Assembly: GCA_033002965.1 (NCBI GenBank)
Contig: JAURVB010000170.1
Coordinates: forward strand, 1-64,000
Length of the DNA: 64,000 nt
DNA from: Piper betle
Lineage: Eukaryota > Streptophyta > Magnoliopsida > Piperales > Piperaceae
Direction: 5' to 3'
Shown: positions 11,987-30,664 of the stretch, one piece after another
How the letters are laid out: the number at the start of each line of letters is the position of its first letter
How positions within the stretch are numbered: the first letter of the stretch is position 1
Notes under the pieces: generated by a model
Told to the model about the DNA's origin: nothing
The model's input: only the letters and a program-made list of their open reading frames with translations
Database searches by the model: none
Translations under genes and position numbers: made by a program

Positions 11987-12900
11987 TCATTCGACTTTCA
12001 TGCCATGTACCTCTTTTATTTTTTCGATAGTCTTTTGCATTTCATCATAAACAAATGACATCGAAGGTCTTTCATCACTATCTACCAATCTCAAAAAATG
12101 AACAAGTGGCTCAATTGTTTTATGCACAAATTCCATCTTCTTCCAAAAATGTGCACTTAAGACAATATTTTCAGCTGTTATTCCATCCTCATCTTTTGCA
12201 AACTTCGATGATGAATACATTTAAGAAACAAACAGCTTTTTCAGTGCCTACTTATGTTCTAGGAAACTAGCAATCGTCAAAAAGTGAGTAGCAAATCGAG
12301 TAGCCCCAAGTCTCACCAATTCATGCCCATTTGTGAAATTATTTCTCATAAGAGCCAACAACCATGAGTGGTTGTATATTAGTTTGGTGACTTTTTGTGC
12401 ATTCATAATGCATGTTCCAACTTTCTTAATTTTTGCAAAGTCCTTAAGCATCAAGTTTATACAATGGGCAGCACACGGAGTCCAAAATAAATGTGGTCTC
12501 TTATGTTCTAGCATCCTCTCGGCAGCTTTGTATGCTGAAGCATTATCAGTAATGACCTGCACAACGTTTTCCTCCCCAACTTCTTCTACTACTTTGTCCA
12601 ATAAACTAAACAAATACGTAGCATCCTTTTTTTGTCTGAAGCATCAACTGATCTAAGGAAATACATTCCTCTTGAGCAGTAAACTAGAAAGTTGATCAAA
12701 GTTCTACCGGATTGATTGGTCCACCCGTCAGACATAATAGAACAACCTGTTGTCTTTCAAGATACTTTTATATCCTCTAAGCTAGCATTTATGGAAGCCA
12801 CTTCAGTAGTAAGAAGATTACCTGACAAAGAATTTCTGCCCGGAGGTTTGATCCCTTGATTACCATATTTACCTGCCACATCAATCATTTTCTGAAAGTA
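11987..12900 (-). pseudogene. hAT transposase catalytic (DUF659-like) fragments
   Basis: The minus-strand pieces 12613-12248 and 12220-11987 carry VITDNASAYKAAERML, CAAHCINLML and a segment ending in VYDEMQKTIEKIKE, in the order of plant hAT transposases. Upstream, 12770-12620 reads MSDGWTNQSGRTL in another frame. Stops and shifts separate the pieces, and the C-terminal dimerisation region is not recognisable. Non-functional. Confidence 0.8.
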
Positions 12901-12945
12901 AGGCGAGTCTACAACATGGAAAGGAATGGCACAGTGATAGAAGAA

Positions 12946-13380
12946 TCAAGCAATGGCTGTGTGCAAATGCTCTTTTGCTTTCTTTTCTATTGCCGTAGAA
13001 ATTCTCATTTGACCTGATGTATTCTTCTTCTCACTTTCAACAATAGGTGCCTTCCTCTTCCCAGTAAACTTAGAGCACCCAACACTTTGCTCCCGAACTT
13101 CCATCTCTTCCATATCTGAGTCATTCAAACCATATGACCCTATTTCTTCTCTAATCCTTTCTTTTTCTTTTTTGGCTTTTTCCACACTTTTGAAATAATC
13201 TTTCATTTTTTGTGCATCTGCTTCAGGAACTTTCTTACACGCAGCAACATTTCCTTTGACTCCAGCAATATGTTGCTTGAAGCGATATACCCCTCCACTT
13301 ATGGTTTTTTTGCAAAAGTTACAGATGACTTGCTTCTTAGATGCATCAACTGGTCTGCCATATTCCCATCCAAAATCCAT
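12946..13380 (-). pseudogene. hAT transposase N-terminal fragment with BED-type zinc finger
   Basis: Starts MDFGWEYGRPVDASKKQ, then C-x2-C (CNFC), a YRFKQHIAG helix and a downstream cysteine: the BED finger of plant hAT transposases (residues about 1-50). A lysine/glutamate-rich linker follows. The frame stops at 12946, and the DUF659-like domain continues in pieces downstream. Confidence 0.8.
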
Positions 13381-14859
13381 CTTCCCTGTGACTTATCTGG
13401 TATGAGATCTGTAATATAAAAACACTCACACCCATGACAAATCAAATGAATTTTAAACTTGAATCAACCAAATTGCACAACATACAATTGCAAATTTTTG
13501 ATCGAATTTGTGAACAACATACAATTTCAAATAATTGCATACAATTGTAAACAACATATAATTTTCTTCCTCTAGATCACACATAGAATACTTCCGTAAA
13601 GAGGGCATTTGAAAAGCAACATTACCAAAAAGTAGAAAGCCTGAACTCGAGTGAGATTGGAACGAATTCACTTGGTGTTGCACCCTTAGCAGCTGAGATT
13701 GAGACAACTCGGTGAGCAGTTTTTACTGGTTCAGCAACAAGCATACCTACAATCCTCGAAATGAAAAGTGAACCATAAATCAGAGCCTACGAATTTGCAC
13801 AGCACATACACAATTTTGCACAAAAAATTTGACATACGAATTTGCACATCACATAGCAATTTGTAAAAAATTTGACCTACGAATTTGCACAGCACGTATA
13901 CATTTGCACAACACATATCATAAAATTTGACATATAAATTTGATCATGAATCCCAAATTAGCAATGAAAAAATTTGTGAAGCCTAGCCAACAATTTGCAC
14001 ATCCGGTCGGAGCTGAGGTGAATTCGTTCCAACTTTGTGAAGCACAACCAAAAAATTTGTGAAGCATAGCAAATAATTTGTAGATTTAATTTTAAAAAAA
14101 TCCAACTTTACACGAATCGGTCGGAGCTGAGGTCGGAGGCCCGGTCGGCGGCGAGTCTCGCGGCCACTGCACTGTCGGCCGGCCACACGTCGGAGGCGAG
14201 GTTGTGAGGGCGGAGGCAATGTCGGTAGCCCGGTTGGAGGTGATTCGAGCAACACAGCAACAGTTCACAGGGCTGAATCGGTCTGGCCACACGTCGGCGG
14301 CGACGTTGCGAAGGCAGAGGTGAGGTCGGCAGCCTGGTCGGAGTTGAGGCCGGAGTCGGAGACGCACGACGGAGGGCAGAAATGTGGCGGTGGAGGACGG
14401 CAGCAGCAGAGTGGGGAGCGGGTTAAATTTAGGTTTTTAAAATTAAAATTTCAATTTGCCCATGCTTAAATAATTTAATAAATATCATACTTAGGGTATT
14501 TTAGTAATTTATTTAAAAACCGATTCTTCCCGATTTACCCAGATTCTGAATGGGAGTTAACTCGGTCGGAATTGAGGTAAATCGGCCAAATTTGGGTAAA
14601 TCGGCCAAATTGGGGTAAATCGGCCGAATTGAGCGCCGATTCCGGGCCGACCGATTCGGTCCCAAATCGGATCAGCACACTGCCGATCCGATTTAAATTG
14701 TGGAATTGGCCTATTTGTGCAACAATAGTTAATGACCCATGGTGTGACTAAATTCAACAGACAAGAAGAGTAGGACTTGAACGAGTCAAACCTAAGTGAC
14801 CAAAAACATTGGATGATGTTCGCTCCATCAACCTCGGAGAAAAATTTGACTCCTTAAAC

Positions 14860-17497
<2,638 letters not shown>

Positions 17498-18130
17498 TGC
17501 GACAACTTCTTTCTGCCAAAAAATAATGTATAATTTATCCCAATCGCGGTGAACAAACAAGCTTATTAAACTCTAAATTCGCAGGAAGTATGGAAAATCC
17601 TTTCTGTTGTTTTTTCAGCAACGTATCTTTATCTACTTTCTGTTTTGATTGTATTCATCGGTACACATTTTTTATGATGAACGAGGACGATGGACATTGC
17701 AGCTCAAGGTGTTTTTGACCCATATTACAAATAAGGAGCCACGTTTTTGCGTTCAAGAATACAAACCATTGTAATTTGCTAAACTTAGAAGTAATCAGGC
17801 CCTGCTTAATAACACCTAGATGAACGAATGAAAATAAAATGATAGTTAGGATGACCAAACATCATTCAGGCTGCCATGGATAAGGTAGAGTCAAACTAAA
17901 AATCCAATAAGAAAACATAAACAGCTGCAACCATCAAAATACATCTTCAAATAATTGTCGCAGAGCCAGCAAACACAAGCCTACTTCTAGTAAGTTCAAG
18001 CATAAAGCATAAGAGATGAAAAGTTTGAAGCGTACCCAAGATTTGTACAAAGAAGTAACCAAAGATGTGAAGTTGGTACGAAGAGAAACAATTGGAGACC
18101 AACAAACAAGATTGGTCTCCAATGCAGAGC
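17498..18130 (-). other. GS2 5' leader with intron
   Basis: The minus strand reads a pyrimidine-rich leader (about 18130-18030), a candidate donor (TTGG|GTACGC near 18035), and an acceptor-like ...GGCAG about 20 bases before the start codon at 17497. A 5'-untranslated intron is inferred; it is not proven without transcripts. Confidence 0.5.
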
Positions 18131-18196
18131 AAAAAAAAAGCTGATAAGAGTTGAGAGAGAGAGGATTAGGAAGGTGGTGTAAAAACGGTTGGTCAG

Positions 18197-18206
18197 TTAT
18201 ATATAG
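18197..18206 (-). promoter_or_regulatory. TATA box for the GS2 gene
   Basis: Minus-strand CTATATATAA lies about 70-80 bases upstream of the inferred leader, in an otherwise unremarkable stretch. Confidence 0.5.
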
Positions 18207-18743
18207 GGAGTATTTGGATCAATGGATGCGCGGCCTTTGCAGAGGAGATAGCGGTGGTTTGTGTGGAGGAGAAGAGTCTCCTTGTGTTTCCCAAAGACTA
18301 CCACCACCACCCCCATCGTACTCCCTGGAGTTGTATGATCAAGAAGCATGCAAGCTCATTAGCGAAGAATTCGAACCTTACATTTATGACGAATCTTATA
18401 TTTTCCCAAGCTCCCGACGCAAATCTATTGTTGTTGTATTATTATACGCAAAATGCAAAATTATAGTCTACACATACCTGTCAACTATATTTTTCATGTT
18501 TTTACTGTAATTTTGAATTTCATTATTTGTTTTTTGTAAAAATGATAGAAGAACCAGCTCCTAGCTAAAGATCATAAAATATTGGAAATACGTCGGCCAA
18601 TTTTAAAAATTCAACCAAAGATGAACATTGTAAGTAGTCCCTTGTGCTTCAAAACGTGGATTTGCGGTGGTGGTGAGTGGCATTTGGCCATATTCCACTT
18701 TTCCTCTCCACTTTTGGGACCCATACATAAACTAACAACAATG
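18207..18743. other. Intergenic sequence upstream of GS2
   Basis: No gene is recognised. A 119-codon open frame (18151-18510, +) covers the GS2 promoter and has no family features. Confidence 0.4.
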
Positions 18744-18756
18744 TTATATATATATA

Positions 18757-19157
18757 GCCATTTAGGTGTGCCATGGGCAAGAAAAATTTTCTGTCTCAAA
18801 CTTTCATCTAGCCAGACACCAACGGCTACCGACCGGCCTTGCTGGCCTCCCCCTCCTCTGCCTGGCCGGTCGTGGATGCCCCCTCCCCTGCTCGGCCGGC
18901 TGCAGCTACTCCCCTCCCTAACCCTGCCATGACCGGTCTTTGGGGGGGGGGAGGCGTCTGTGACCGGGATTGGGGGAGAGGGAGGGCATTTGTGGCCTGC
19001 AGAGCTAGGGAGGGGGAGTAGTTATGGGTTATCCTCATAATCAGATGATTTAGATCAAATTTTAATTTTTTTAAATCAATAGATTTGGGTTGTCCTCGAG
19101 TAGGATGGCCCAAATGAAAGTTTGAGATAAGAAATTTTTCCAACCCGTAGCTGAGAA
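18757..19157. mobile_element. MITE-like element inserted in a (TA)n tract
   Basis: Flanked by TA runs on both sides (18744-18756 and 19158-19175). The left end (18775-18815: GGGCAAGAAAAATTTTCTGTCTCAAACTTTC) is the approximate reverse complement of the right end (19105-19145: GAAAGTTTGAGATAAGAAATTTTTCC). The core is GC-rich and non-coding, with repeats of a CCGGCC-type unit. Confidence 0.6.
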
Positions 19158-19175
19158 ATATATATATATATATAT

Positions 19176-19720
19176 CAGGAAAGTTTTCCTGCACAATGGG
19201 CAGAAAAACTTTCTTGCCTCACATTTCAATTTGGGCCATCCATGATTAAAAGAAACAAATACTCACCCACCCACTTCGCCCCCGCCGGCCGGGTGCCGGC
19301 CGCAAGCGGCCGGCCCGGGGGGGGCGGGCGAGGGGGACGGAGGAGGGGGCGGCGTTGGAGAGGGGGGGCGGAGGGAGGCGGCGTCGGAGAGGGGCGGGCG
19401 GAGGGGGAGGGGCCCGAGGGGCCGAGGGGCTAGGAGGGCTGCGGCGGGGGCGGGGCAGGGGCAGAGGGGGAGGCGGCCGTCACGGCGGGGGCAGGGCAAG
19501 GGCAGAGGAGGCGGGGGCGGGCAAGGGCAGAGGAGGAAGGGGCAGGGCGGGACGGCTGTCGCGGCGGGGGCGGGCAAGAGCAGAGGAGGAGGGGGTGGGG
19601 CGGGACGGCCGTTGCGGCGGGGGCGGGGAAAGGGCAGAGGGGGAGGGGGCAGGGTGGGGCGGCCATCGCGCCCGTTCCCCGCCCGCCACGCCGCCGCGCG
19701 TCTCACACCATACCCAAGTC
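19176..19720. mobile_element. Partial second copy of the same MITE end followed by G-rich low-complexity sequence
   Basis: After the TA run, AATGGGCAGAAAAACTTTCTTGCCTCACATTTCAATTTGGGCCATCC (19196-19242) resembles the terminal sequence of the neighbouring element. Then follow ~450 bases of GGGGCGGG-type repeats up to the MATH-BTB pseudogene. The right end is not found, so the element may be truncated. Confidence 0.4.
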
Positions 19721-19769
19721 CCAACGGCCCCATTTTTGAATTCTCGTCCGACAAATCCGACGCCGGCAT

Positions 19770-22290
19770 GTATCGCCGGCCGCCGCCGGCTGCGACTAGC
19801 ACGTCGACGTCGCTGATCACGACGAGTGACGGCTCCCACCAGTTTTCCATAGCGGCTATTCCCTCTCCATGGGCATCGGCGTCGGCAAGTTCGTCGCCTC
19901 CGAGGCCTTCGAGGTCGGCGGCCACCGCTGGGCCGTCTACTTCTACCCCGACGGAAAGGCGCCCGGCTATGGCCGCGCAACGTACGTCTCCCTATTCGTC
20001 GTGCTGGTGAGCGACGAGACGGAGGTGAGGGCGCTGTTTGAGCTTAGTCTCTTGGATCAGAGCGGCAAGGGTTTGCACAAGGTCCACACCCATTTCGGAA
20101 GGTCGCTCCAGACCGGGCCTTACATGCTCAAGTGTCGCGGAAGTATGTGGTGAGTTTGATTTGAGCGGGTTTTGGTGAAAAAAACAAAGAAAAATGATTT
20201 CTTGCTAGATGTCCTTTATACATGGTTTGCTGATGAGAGCCATGATGTGTTCCCCCTCCATGTTTGTTCTTTTTCTTGACTTTAATTACTATTTCCGAAT
20301 TTTGTGAATGACGCTGTTATTATACGACAATTGGTACCCTTTTGTTGTCTTCTTGAATTATAAATTAGTAGAAATATTCAAGATTGTCGTTTTTTTCTTG
20401 GTTGTTAAATGTGCAGTGATGTAATGAAGAACTCATGAAGCACTTGCATTTGTAAGAAAAGATTTCTCGGGTTGAACCAAAAAGGGATGATAAAGGTGAG
20501 AAGACTAGCATCTTGCCCACGTCAATGAAGTGATGCTTTTATCTCTACTGAATGAATGTTAGCATAAACCTTCATCCTTTCCCGATAGATTTTTAATGAA
20601 AATTGTGTCTCTTTTTTATTGCCATTTCTCCTGTAATGAAAGGGGTACGAGGACACCAAGTATTTTTTATGTTGAGACTAAAATGAATGGTAGAATAGCT
20701 GCGATATGCTCTTTCTCTCTTATGTTAGAGGCTATAAGAGGTTTTTCAAGAGAGATGCTCTAGACACGTCTGATTACCTCAACGATGATTGCCTTCTGGC
20801 TCATTGTAATGTTGGCGTCGTTAAATCTTCCACGGAGGTTCCTAGGTCGTGGTATATAACTGTGATAACAATTTGGAGAGTTGCTGGAGAGTGGAAAGAG
20901 ACCAGATGTTTGTTTTAAAATTGAGGGAGATGTTTTTGTGGCCCATAAACTGGTTCTTTCTGCTCTCTCACTAGTATTCCGCGCTCAGTTTTTTGGTCTG
21001 TTGAAGGATCATAACAAATCACTCATAAAATTGACGACAAGGAAGCTTCAATATTTAATGTATCTTATATCTTCTCTTTTGATATCAACCATAATTGTTG
21101 CTCGTTGTTTTTGTCAATTTTTCTGCTGATATATAACAATATTGAAAAGTAAGAGCACCCTTGGAAGAAGGGAACTTAATGTGCTAATCAATTGATTTTG
21201 TATATAATATGTAGAATGCAACTTCCTCATAGCTGGATGGTTAAATAGGACTGAACCTAACTTATTCATATTGGTGATAGCGGTCCAAGCAACTTTAGCT
21301 TTCAATCATCAAATTCTATTAGATTTTTTTCTTTGGTGGTTTAATTTAGGCTTGTAATTTATCTCTTTTAAGGCATCGATGCTAACTTTTGAATTTGAAA
21401 ATCATTTTATTACCTGGTGTAATGAGATTATATTAATTTATTAGTCTTTGCTGTATCATTGTGAAGGTAACTGATATTGTTAGAGGTCACAGACACTTGT
21501 AAATAATCGGACTTCAATCAAACACTTTACTTTATTTGTCCTGACTCCTGATATTCAGCATCGTTTATATGCAAGACTTCTATTAATGTCTCTAATTTAG
21601 CTGTCATTGTATCTTGTCATTAGCTGGATCTTAATGAAGAAATATTTTTGTTTTTGCCAGGCATTGCTTCATTTCATGTATCACGACGCATTACCTGACA
21701 TTAGAGAATTTTCTGGTGAGGAGGATCCTAAGCTGCAGCAGATCGGTATGGTCTAGAATGGCTTAGATCGCTTCGTGAATCCCAAATTTGTGAAGAAATT
21801 TCCAATAGTACTGTAGCCCAACTTTGGCTCTGGCAGAGCAGCATCATTGTTTCCACCTAAAAGCAGCTTGCCTTAGGTTCATTGCTTCACAAGAAAACCA
21901 TAGAGGTAATCATTGAGGAAACCGCCAGGTTGATCAAATCTCTTTGTTTACCCTTTAGGAGTTCTCAATGCCTTCCTTGTTTGTGATCTTTACTTGCTGC
22001 TCCAATGCAGACCAGAAGTTTGCTTTGTTCAAGGTTTTTGTTTTTGTTTTTTTTAAATGCAAATACTATTCGAGTTTTACATTCAGCTGCATGATTCAGT
22101 CATATGGTCTTTTCCTCGGAAAGTTTTGAGCATTTGAAGGTGAGTTGCCCCTCATTGATGAGTCGATGACAGAGCTTCTGAAACATGTGGCTAGGATGGA
22201 CGAGCAATCAGTTTCTTTATCTTTGCTGGGAAACAAAGAATTTGATAGCTGCGGTGCCAATCTAAGAAGAGTAAAACGACGAACGTAAGA
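19770..22290 (+). pseudogene. Broken MATH-BTB (BPM) gene
   Basis: Intact BPM proteins are substrate adaptors for CUL3 ubiquitin ligases. Remnants in order: MATH domain at 19810-20153 (DGSHQFSI, then [47 protein letters not shown]); linker 20727-20860 ([20 protein letters not shown]); BTB 20880-21070 ([34 protein letters not shown]); then ALLHFMYHDALPDI (21661), AAADRYGLEWLRSL (21730-21775), [22 protein letters not shown] (21825-21895) and a C-terminal LLKHVARMDEQS...GANLRRVK (22170-22280). Joining them needs frame changes near 19857, 20870, 21030, 21730, 21820 and 22185. The exon 1/2 junction makes a TGA (TG|A GGC) where the family has Trp-Gly. Six or more lesions indicate a dead gene. Confidence 0.85.
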
Positions 22291-23471
22291 TTCTACGTTG
22301 ATTAACTAATTGCTGTTGTTCAGGAGTTGATGGTTTTGTTTGCAAATGTAGCAGAATGTAATACTCGCTGCATTATTTGTTAGGCGTGTTAACCATCATC
22401 CCCACCTGAGTTTGTCAAACAACATTGTTATGAAAAAACGAACTGGCATGCTGTTTGACGGTAGCCATGTTTGATACAAACGAGTGTTATTCAGCGTGCA
22501 GTGAAGATTCTAGCCGCGTCACAGCCGTTTTAGCTGCTTCAACCTGTTGCACTGTTTTTTAAGTCCTACCAGAGTATAACAAGTACTTTAAAGTCAAAAT
22601 CGTTGCCAATTCATGCAGTGATGTTTTCATTTGAAGAAAATTAAAAAAATGCTCTATTTAGATGGTCTATATAACATATAAAAAAGCATACATAATAAAC
22701 AAACGCAACGGCTACTTTTTCTCCAAGAACTTTTATGAAGCCAAACTTGTTTGAGGTTTATTTTGAAGCTTCCAAACAGCATATTATTCACTGTACAGAT
22801 TACAGAACTTCTGCCCTCCCCAAATCCATTTACACCAAGTTACCAATGCACAACATCTAGAAACAACAGAAACACTGAACAACTTAGGGATATGTTTATA
22901 ATCAACATAAGAAAACAGTGTCAAATAATTTGGGTTAGAATTCTCCAAACGAGACTGGGTCAAATGTCCCTTCAATGAACTCCTTTAAGAAGGACCGCGA
23001 TTACTCAGCGTACATTATTAGATGGGTTCCTAGCACCAATCTATATGAAAAGAATGTAGCTGACAACAAATATACATATAACAGTTAATATGGTTAAACT
23101 CCCACAATCAAAGACAAGAATATATTCTACACAGCTTCTACCTGGTAAAAGAGGCCCCTCATATCCCACTCTGGCGCCTTCCATTCACCTTATCGCATGC
23201 TCGAGCAATATCAGGCACAGAATTGCCTTTGGGAATTCTTCTAGCTTCTCTGTATTGGTACACACAGCGACATACATTGAAAGTTCTCTTCAACCTTGTC
23301 ACACAACCATAATCGTGCCCCAACGGAGGCTATTAACCATAAGAAACAAATAGGCAGCTCATCCACAGATATGATCCACGAGGGCTTGACATTAAGTGAC
23401 GTACTACTAAATCTGCTGCCAGTACAGCATCAGAATGGTCCACACTGCATGTAGAATTAATTACTTATGAA
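22291..23471. other. Intergenic region between BPM pseudogene and MAP kinase
   Basis: AT-rich. It probably contains the kinase 3' untranslated region on its right side. No other gene or repeat is recognised. Confidence 0.5.
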
Positions 23472-27115
<3,644 letters not shown>

Positions 27116-28050
27116 ATTTGGTATAAAGCCTCAAATCACTCCAAGATAGACAGCCACAGGAACAAAATGATTCAAATAACATACCCCAAGAAAAATTTTG
27201 GCAGCCCAAAAGAGACCACTGAGCAAAATATTCGGAAAGGTCCACACTCGCCAAAATCCAGCAAGAATGACAGTGGATAAAGCAACAAGAAGAAAGAGAG
27301 GTTCAGATCTTAACGTATAGACGGAGTACGTTAAGATCGCGGGGCCAATAGGTTCAAAGATTTAAAATTGATGAACAATACTGTTGCAGCCGGTAACAGT
27401 AAGCCCAATAGAGTTCCCCAACCTTACAAATTGCAGAGAAAACAAAAAAATTGCAGTCTTTACAAGCAAGAAAGGCTTTGGCTTGTAGGACCAATCAAGA
27501 ACTTCCTTTTACACAAACCACTTGTCAAATCAGGCCAAACCCCACACCAAGCCCTCAAAAACAAAAGCAAGAACTCAACTTCCACGGAAATAAACTAGTA
27601 CCACCCACCAACAAATCCTATGATCAGTGATCCAAAAATGGAGGGGCGGAACGAACTAAAACAAAGCAGCGGATGGAAGAACCCGAGGCGGCGGAGAGCC
27701 CTAAACTCCGAAATACGGGACAAAATGCAGAACAAGAACAGCTTGCCGGAAGCGCCACGCAGTTCGAAGATTTAAATACGCAAAATCCCTGAAAGGAATC
27801 GAACTGCAACGACAAAAAACCAACTCAACAAATCGACACCCGCAGCAATTGAAGCGCTCACGAAATTCGAAGGGCTCCGAACAAGGTAGAAAGCAACGAC
27901 GGGCTTGCGTCCCTCTCTACCACGGGGAAGATCCGGTGGCTCTTCGCCGGAAAATCTACGCCGGGAAAAGCTGGGAAAGATGGTCGGGAAATTGGAGGGG
28001 GTTGGGAGGAAATGTAATGCATGTGAATATAAAAGAGAAAAGTGTTTTTT
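27116..28050 (-). other. 5' leader and promoter region of the MAP kinase gene
   Basis: The coding start lies in a tiny exon (eight codons), so the leader extends right. The minus strand from ~28030 reads TTTTATATTCAC (possible TATA element, 28024-28035), followed by CT-rich sequence typical of leaders. A leader intron is likely but cannot be delimited by eye. Confidence 0.45.
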
Positions 28051-29086
28051 GAGAAAACTTTAAGTACACCCACCTTTGGTTCGCCACCATATTTACACTC
28101 AGAAAATGTTTTCCCTATTACACTTTTATTATCATTAGTAACAGTAGGAAAATAATAACTTCATAGCCAATGAACAACCAGGCATACTAGTAACAGCACC
28201 TAATTATTACTACAATTTTAAAATTATGATTAATAATAATTTATTTTTTAAGTGAAAATAATTGATGGGAGCTTGATGTGTTACAAAAAAGTTGGCATAC
28301 GTAAAAACTTTTAGGTGAAAGAAGACAGATGGAAAAGCATGGGAAGGGTGGTGGCTAATCAAGCATGCATGTGATGTTTGGAGATTAATTTGCATTTATA
28401 TACACATACATGGCTAAGTGCTGTGGTAGTGGATTAATGGAATGCAGATAAGTGGAGGATGATTGGATGATTGTGATTGTGGGTTAAGTTCGTGCAAGTG
28501 CACGTCTACTAGTACTGCACTGGTCCGAAGATGGAGTCTTTCGCTTTGTGTGGTTTTGTGGCGTCCATGGGACGCCATTCTCTGCCCGATAATGCACGTC
28601 CACAACGTGCATTGGGCAAGAGTTGGAAGTTGGAAACAAAGGGCAAGCCTGTAAATGGCTCCATAAGGGTTGGAAGCTGGAACTGAGGCTCTCTATAACG
28701 AGTGGCGACCTTTTAAAGCCCACTTTTTATGGGCTCAGTTAAATACGGATAAAGAGTAGGCCCAACTGTGAGCATGTTACGTTTGGAGATTAAAAAATGA
28801 GGTGGGAGTTGGGCGGCGGACTTGCAGTTTTGGCCTCAATTCCTGTAGTCGACGCTGCGGTCTTCCACTGTCCTTTTTTAAATAAAAAATAATTAATTTT
28901 AATTTTTATAAGAACGTGTTGTTCTTGTTTTTATGGGATGTACCAGAAGGGACGTAAGAACATGCTCTTCTTCTCCCACCACCGCTTTGGCCTCATCCGG
29001 TTTCCGAAGTGAGAGAGCGATTCCAACAACTTTGGCGTGCGGGGCCCAGTCAACGAGTTACCCATCCTTACAAGTTAATTGACGCC
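28051..29086. other. Intergenic region
   Basis: No protein family, RNA gene or inverted-end element recognised. A short palindrome-like GTGCAAGTGCAC is at 28492-28503. Confidence 0.4.
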
Positions 29087-29094
29087 CATGTACC

Positions 29095-30014
29095 CATGGT
29101 TGCATGAATCGGAATCGGAATCGGAATCGGAATCGGTTTTCCCGTGAATCGGAATCGGAATCGGAATCGGTCTGAATCGGCCAGGAATCGGTTTTGTTGA
29201 ATCGGTCCAAATTAATTTAATCGGTCATATATAATAATTTGACAATTTATAATATAAATATATTAAAATTGGATATTGATGTTATTTTGATATTATTCTG
29301 TGTATTATAATTTATGATATTTTTAAATATTTTTTAAGATTTTTTTTAATTATTTAGAATTAATTATTATTTTTGACTCGAGTTAGACTCGAGTCAACTT
29401 TTAATTACGAGAATGCCACTCTTTACCCCTCCGCCGCCGCCGGCCCGGTCGGCGGCGAGTCTCGCGGCGGCGATGTCGGAGGATGTCGGCAGCCCGGTCG
29501 GACGAACAGGCGGCGGTCGGACGGCAAATTCGCGGCGGAATCGCGGCGCTCGCGTCGGCCGGCGGAACCCGAGTTCGGGCGGCGGTCGCAACGCTGCGGC
29601 GGAATCGTGGCGGAGGGCGGAGCTGAGGTCGGAGTCGGGCGGCGGTGGCCTGGTCGGACGGAGGACGGCCGAGGGAGGACGGCGCAAGCGCGGCGGAGCG
29701 AAAGTCGGAGTCGGGCGGCGGAATCGGGGGAGGGTTTGATTTAGGTTTTTAAATCCAAATTACCATTTTACCCATGCTTAAATAATTTAATAAAAATTAT
29801 ACCTAGGGTATTTTGGTAATTTCATAAAAAACCGATTCCGATTTAAATCGGCCGATTCCGATTCCGAGTTAAATCGGTCGGAATCGGCCGAAACGGGCCG
29901 ATTCACGACCCGATTCGGGGCCGACCGAGTCGGCCCCGAAATCGGATCGGCGCGACGCCGATCCGATTTAAATCGGCCGATTCCGCACGGAATCGGCCGA
30001 TTCGTGCAACCATG
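29095..30014. mobile_element. Non-autonomous hAT element with perfect 8-bp target duplication
   Basis: The ends CATGGTTGCATGAATCGG and CCGATTCGTGCAACCATG are inverted repeats (one mismatch). They are flanked by an identical 8-mer, CATGTACC, at 29087-29094 and 30015-30022: a classic hAT target duplication. Subterminal arrays of AATCGG (29105-29190) and CCGATT (29828-30000) resemble transposase-binding repeats. The core has no transposase, but shares the stretch CCGGTCGGCGGCGAGTCTCG with the larger hAT at 11200-14727, so this is probably a deletion derivative. Confidence 0.9.
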
Positions 30015-30022
30015 CATGTACC

Positions 30023-30656
30023 ACACAACTCTGGTCCACACCTCCGTTCTTCCATCCGCGGGTCCACTATTCCATGCCAGTCTCCTGCTTCTGCGGGCCA
30101 GCCTAGACGAGCTCTTCCCTCGTCGGTAATAATAATAATAATATTATTATTATTATATAATTATGAATCTAGCTTATATTATTAAAATAAATTGACAAGA
30201 TAAGTAGTATTGTAATTTTAATTGACTGTGAATAAAATTATACTTGTTGGTGAATTTAAATTATAAACCTAGTATAAATTTTTTTATTCATTAAATTTTA
30301 AACCCACCGCCGAATCCGATTTACATAAATAAAAAATGTGTAAACTAATTAACGGGTTTGTAATGTTTTTTTGAGCAAGTCTGTAAATCACATAAAAGTT
30401 ATACAAATACAATTCATACTTAAAATTTTAATCTCATTAATCCATTAACGTAGATCTACATCCCCAATTCAGTATGAAAATAACATTGCCAATTTCACTA
30501 ACCCCTGTATGTCTAGTTCGGATGGGATGTGAATCATTTGATCCACACTCCTAAGGTAATTAATTACCACTCCCTCATGCTCCTGATCTGGACTCATTTG
30601 TGTTCTAATTTAGATTAGAACTTTTAATTTGAATGTACCTGAACCTAGACCGTGTA
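30023..30656. other. AT-rich intergenic region with a self-complementary microsatellite
   Basis: TAATAATAATAATA directly followed by TTATTATTATTATTA at about 30125-30157 forms a perfect hairpin. No gene recognised. Confidence 0.5.
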
Positions 30657-30664
30657 GGTGGGCC

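Larger units (their letters stand above)
11200..14727 (-). mobile_element. Decayed hAT DNA transposon with transposase remnants
   Basis: The left end CATGGTTGCATAAAT pairs with the right end, whose reverse complement is TATTGTTGCACAAAT (12 of 15 match). Flanking 8-mers are GTTAATCC (11192-11199) and GTTAATGA (14728-14735), a 6/8 match consistent with an aged hAT target duplication. Subterminal regions are packed with AATCGG/CCGATT hexamers. The interior holds minus-strand transposase fragments (13380-11987), with a GC-rich stretch near 14110-14400 on the 5' side. It sits in the 3' LTR of the copia element. A short deleted relative lies at 29095-30014. Confidence 0.8.

Noticed and set aside
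13453..13916. Minus-strand frames rich in cysteine and valine
   Set aside because: Translations of a locally repeated AATTTGCACA/ACATACAA-type sequence inside the hAT element.
18151..18510. 119-codon plus-strand frame upstream of GS2
   Set aside because: Overlaps the GS2 TATA box and leader region, has no domain features and biased composition only in part.
19263..19980. Long proline- or glycine-rich frames on both strands
   Set aside because: Low-complexity G-rich DNA; the only gene-like content is the MATH segment starting near 19810.
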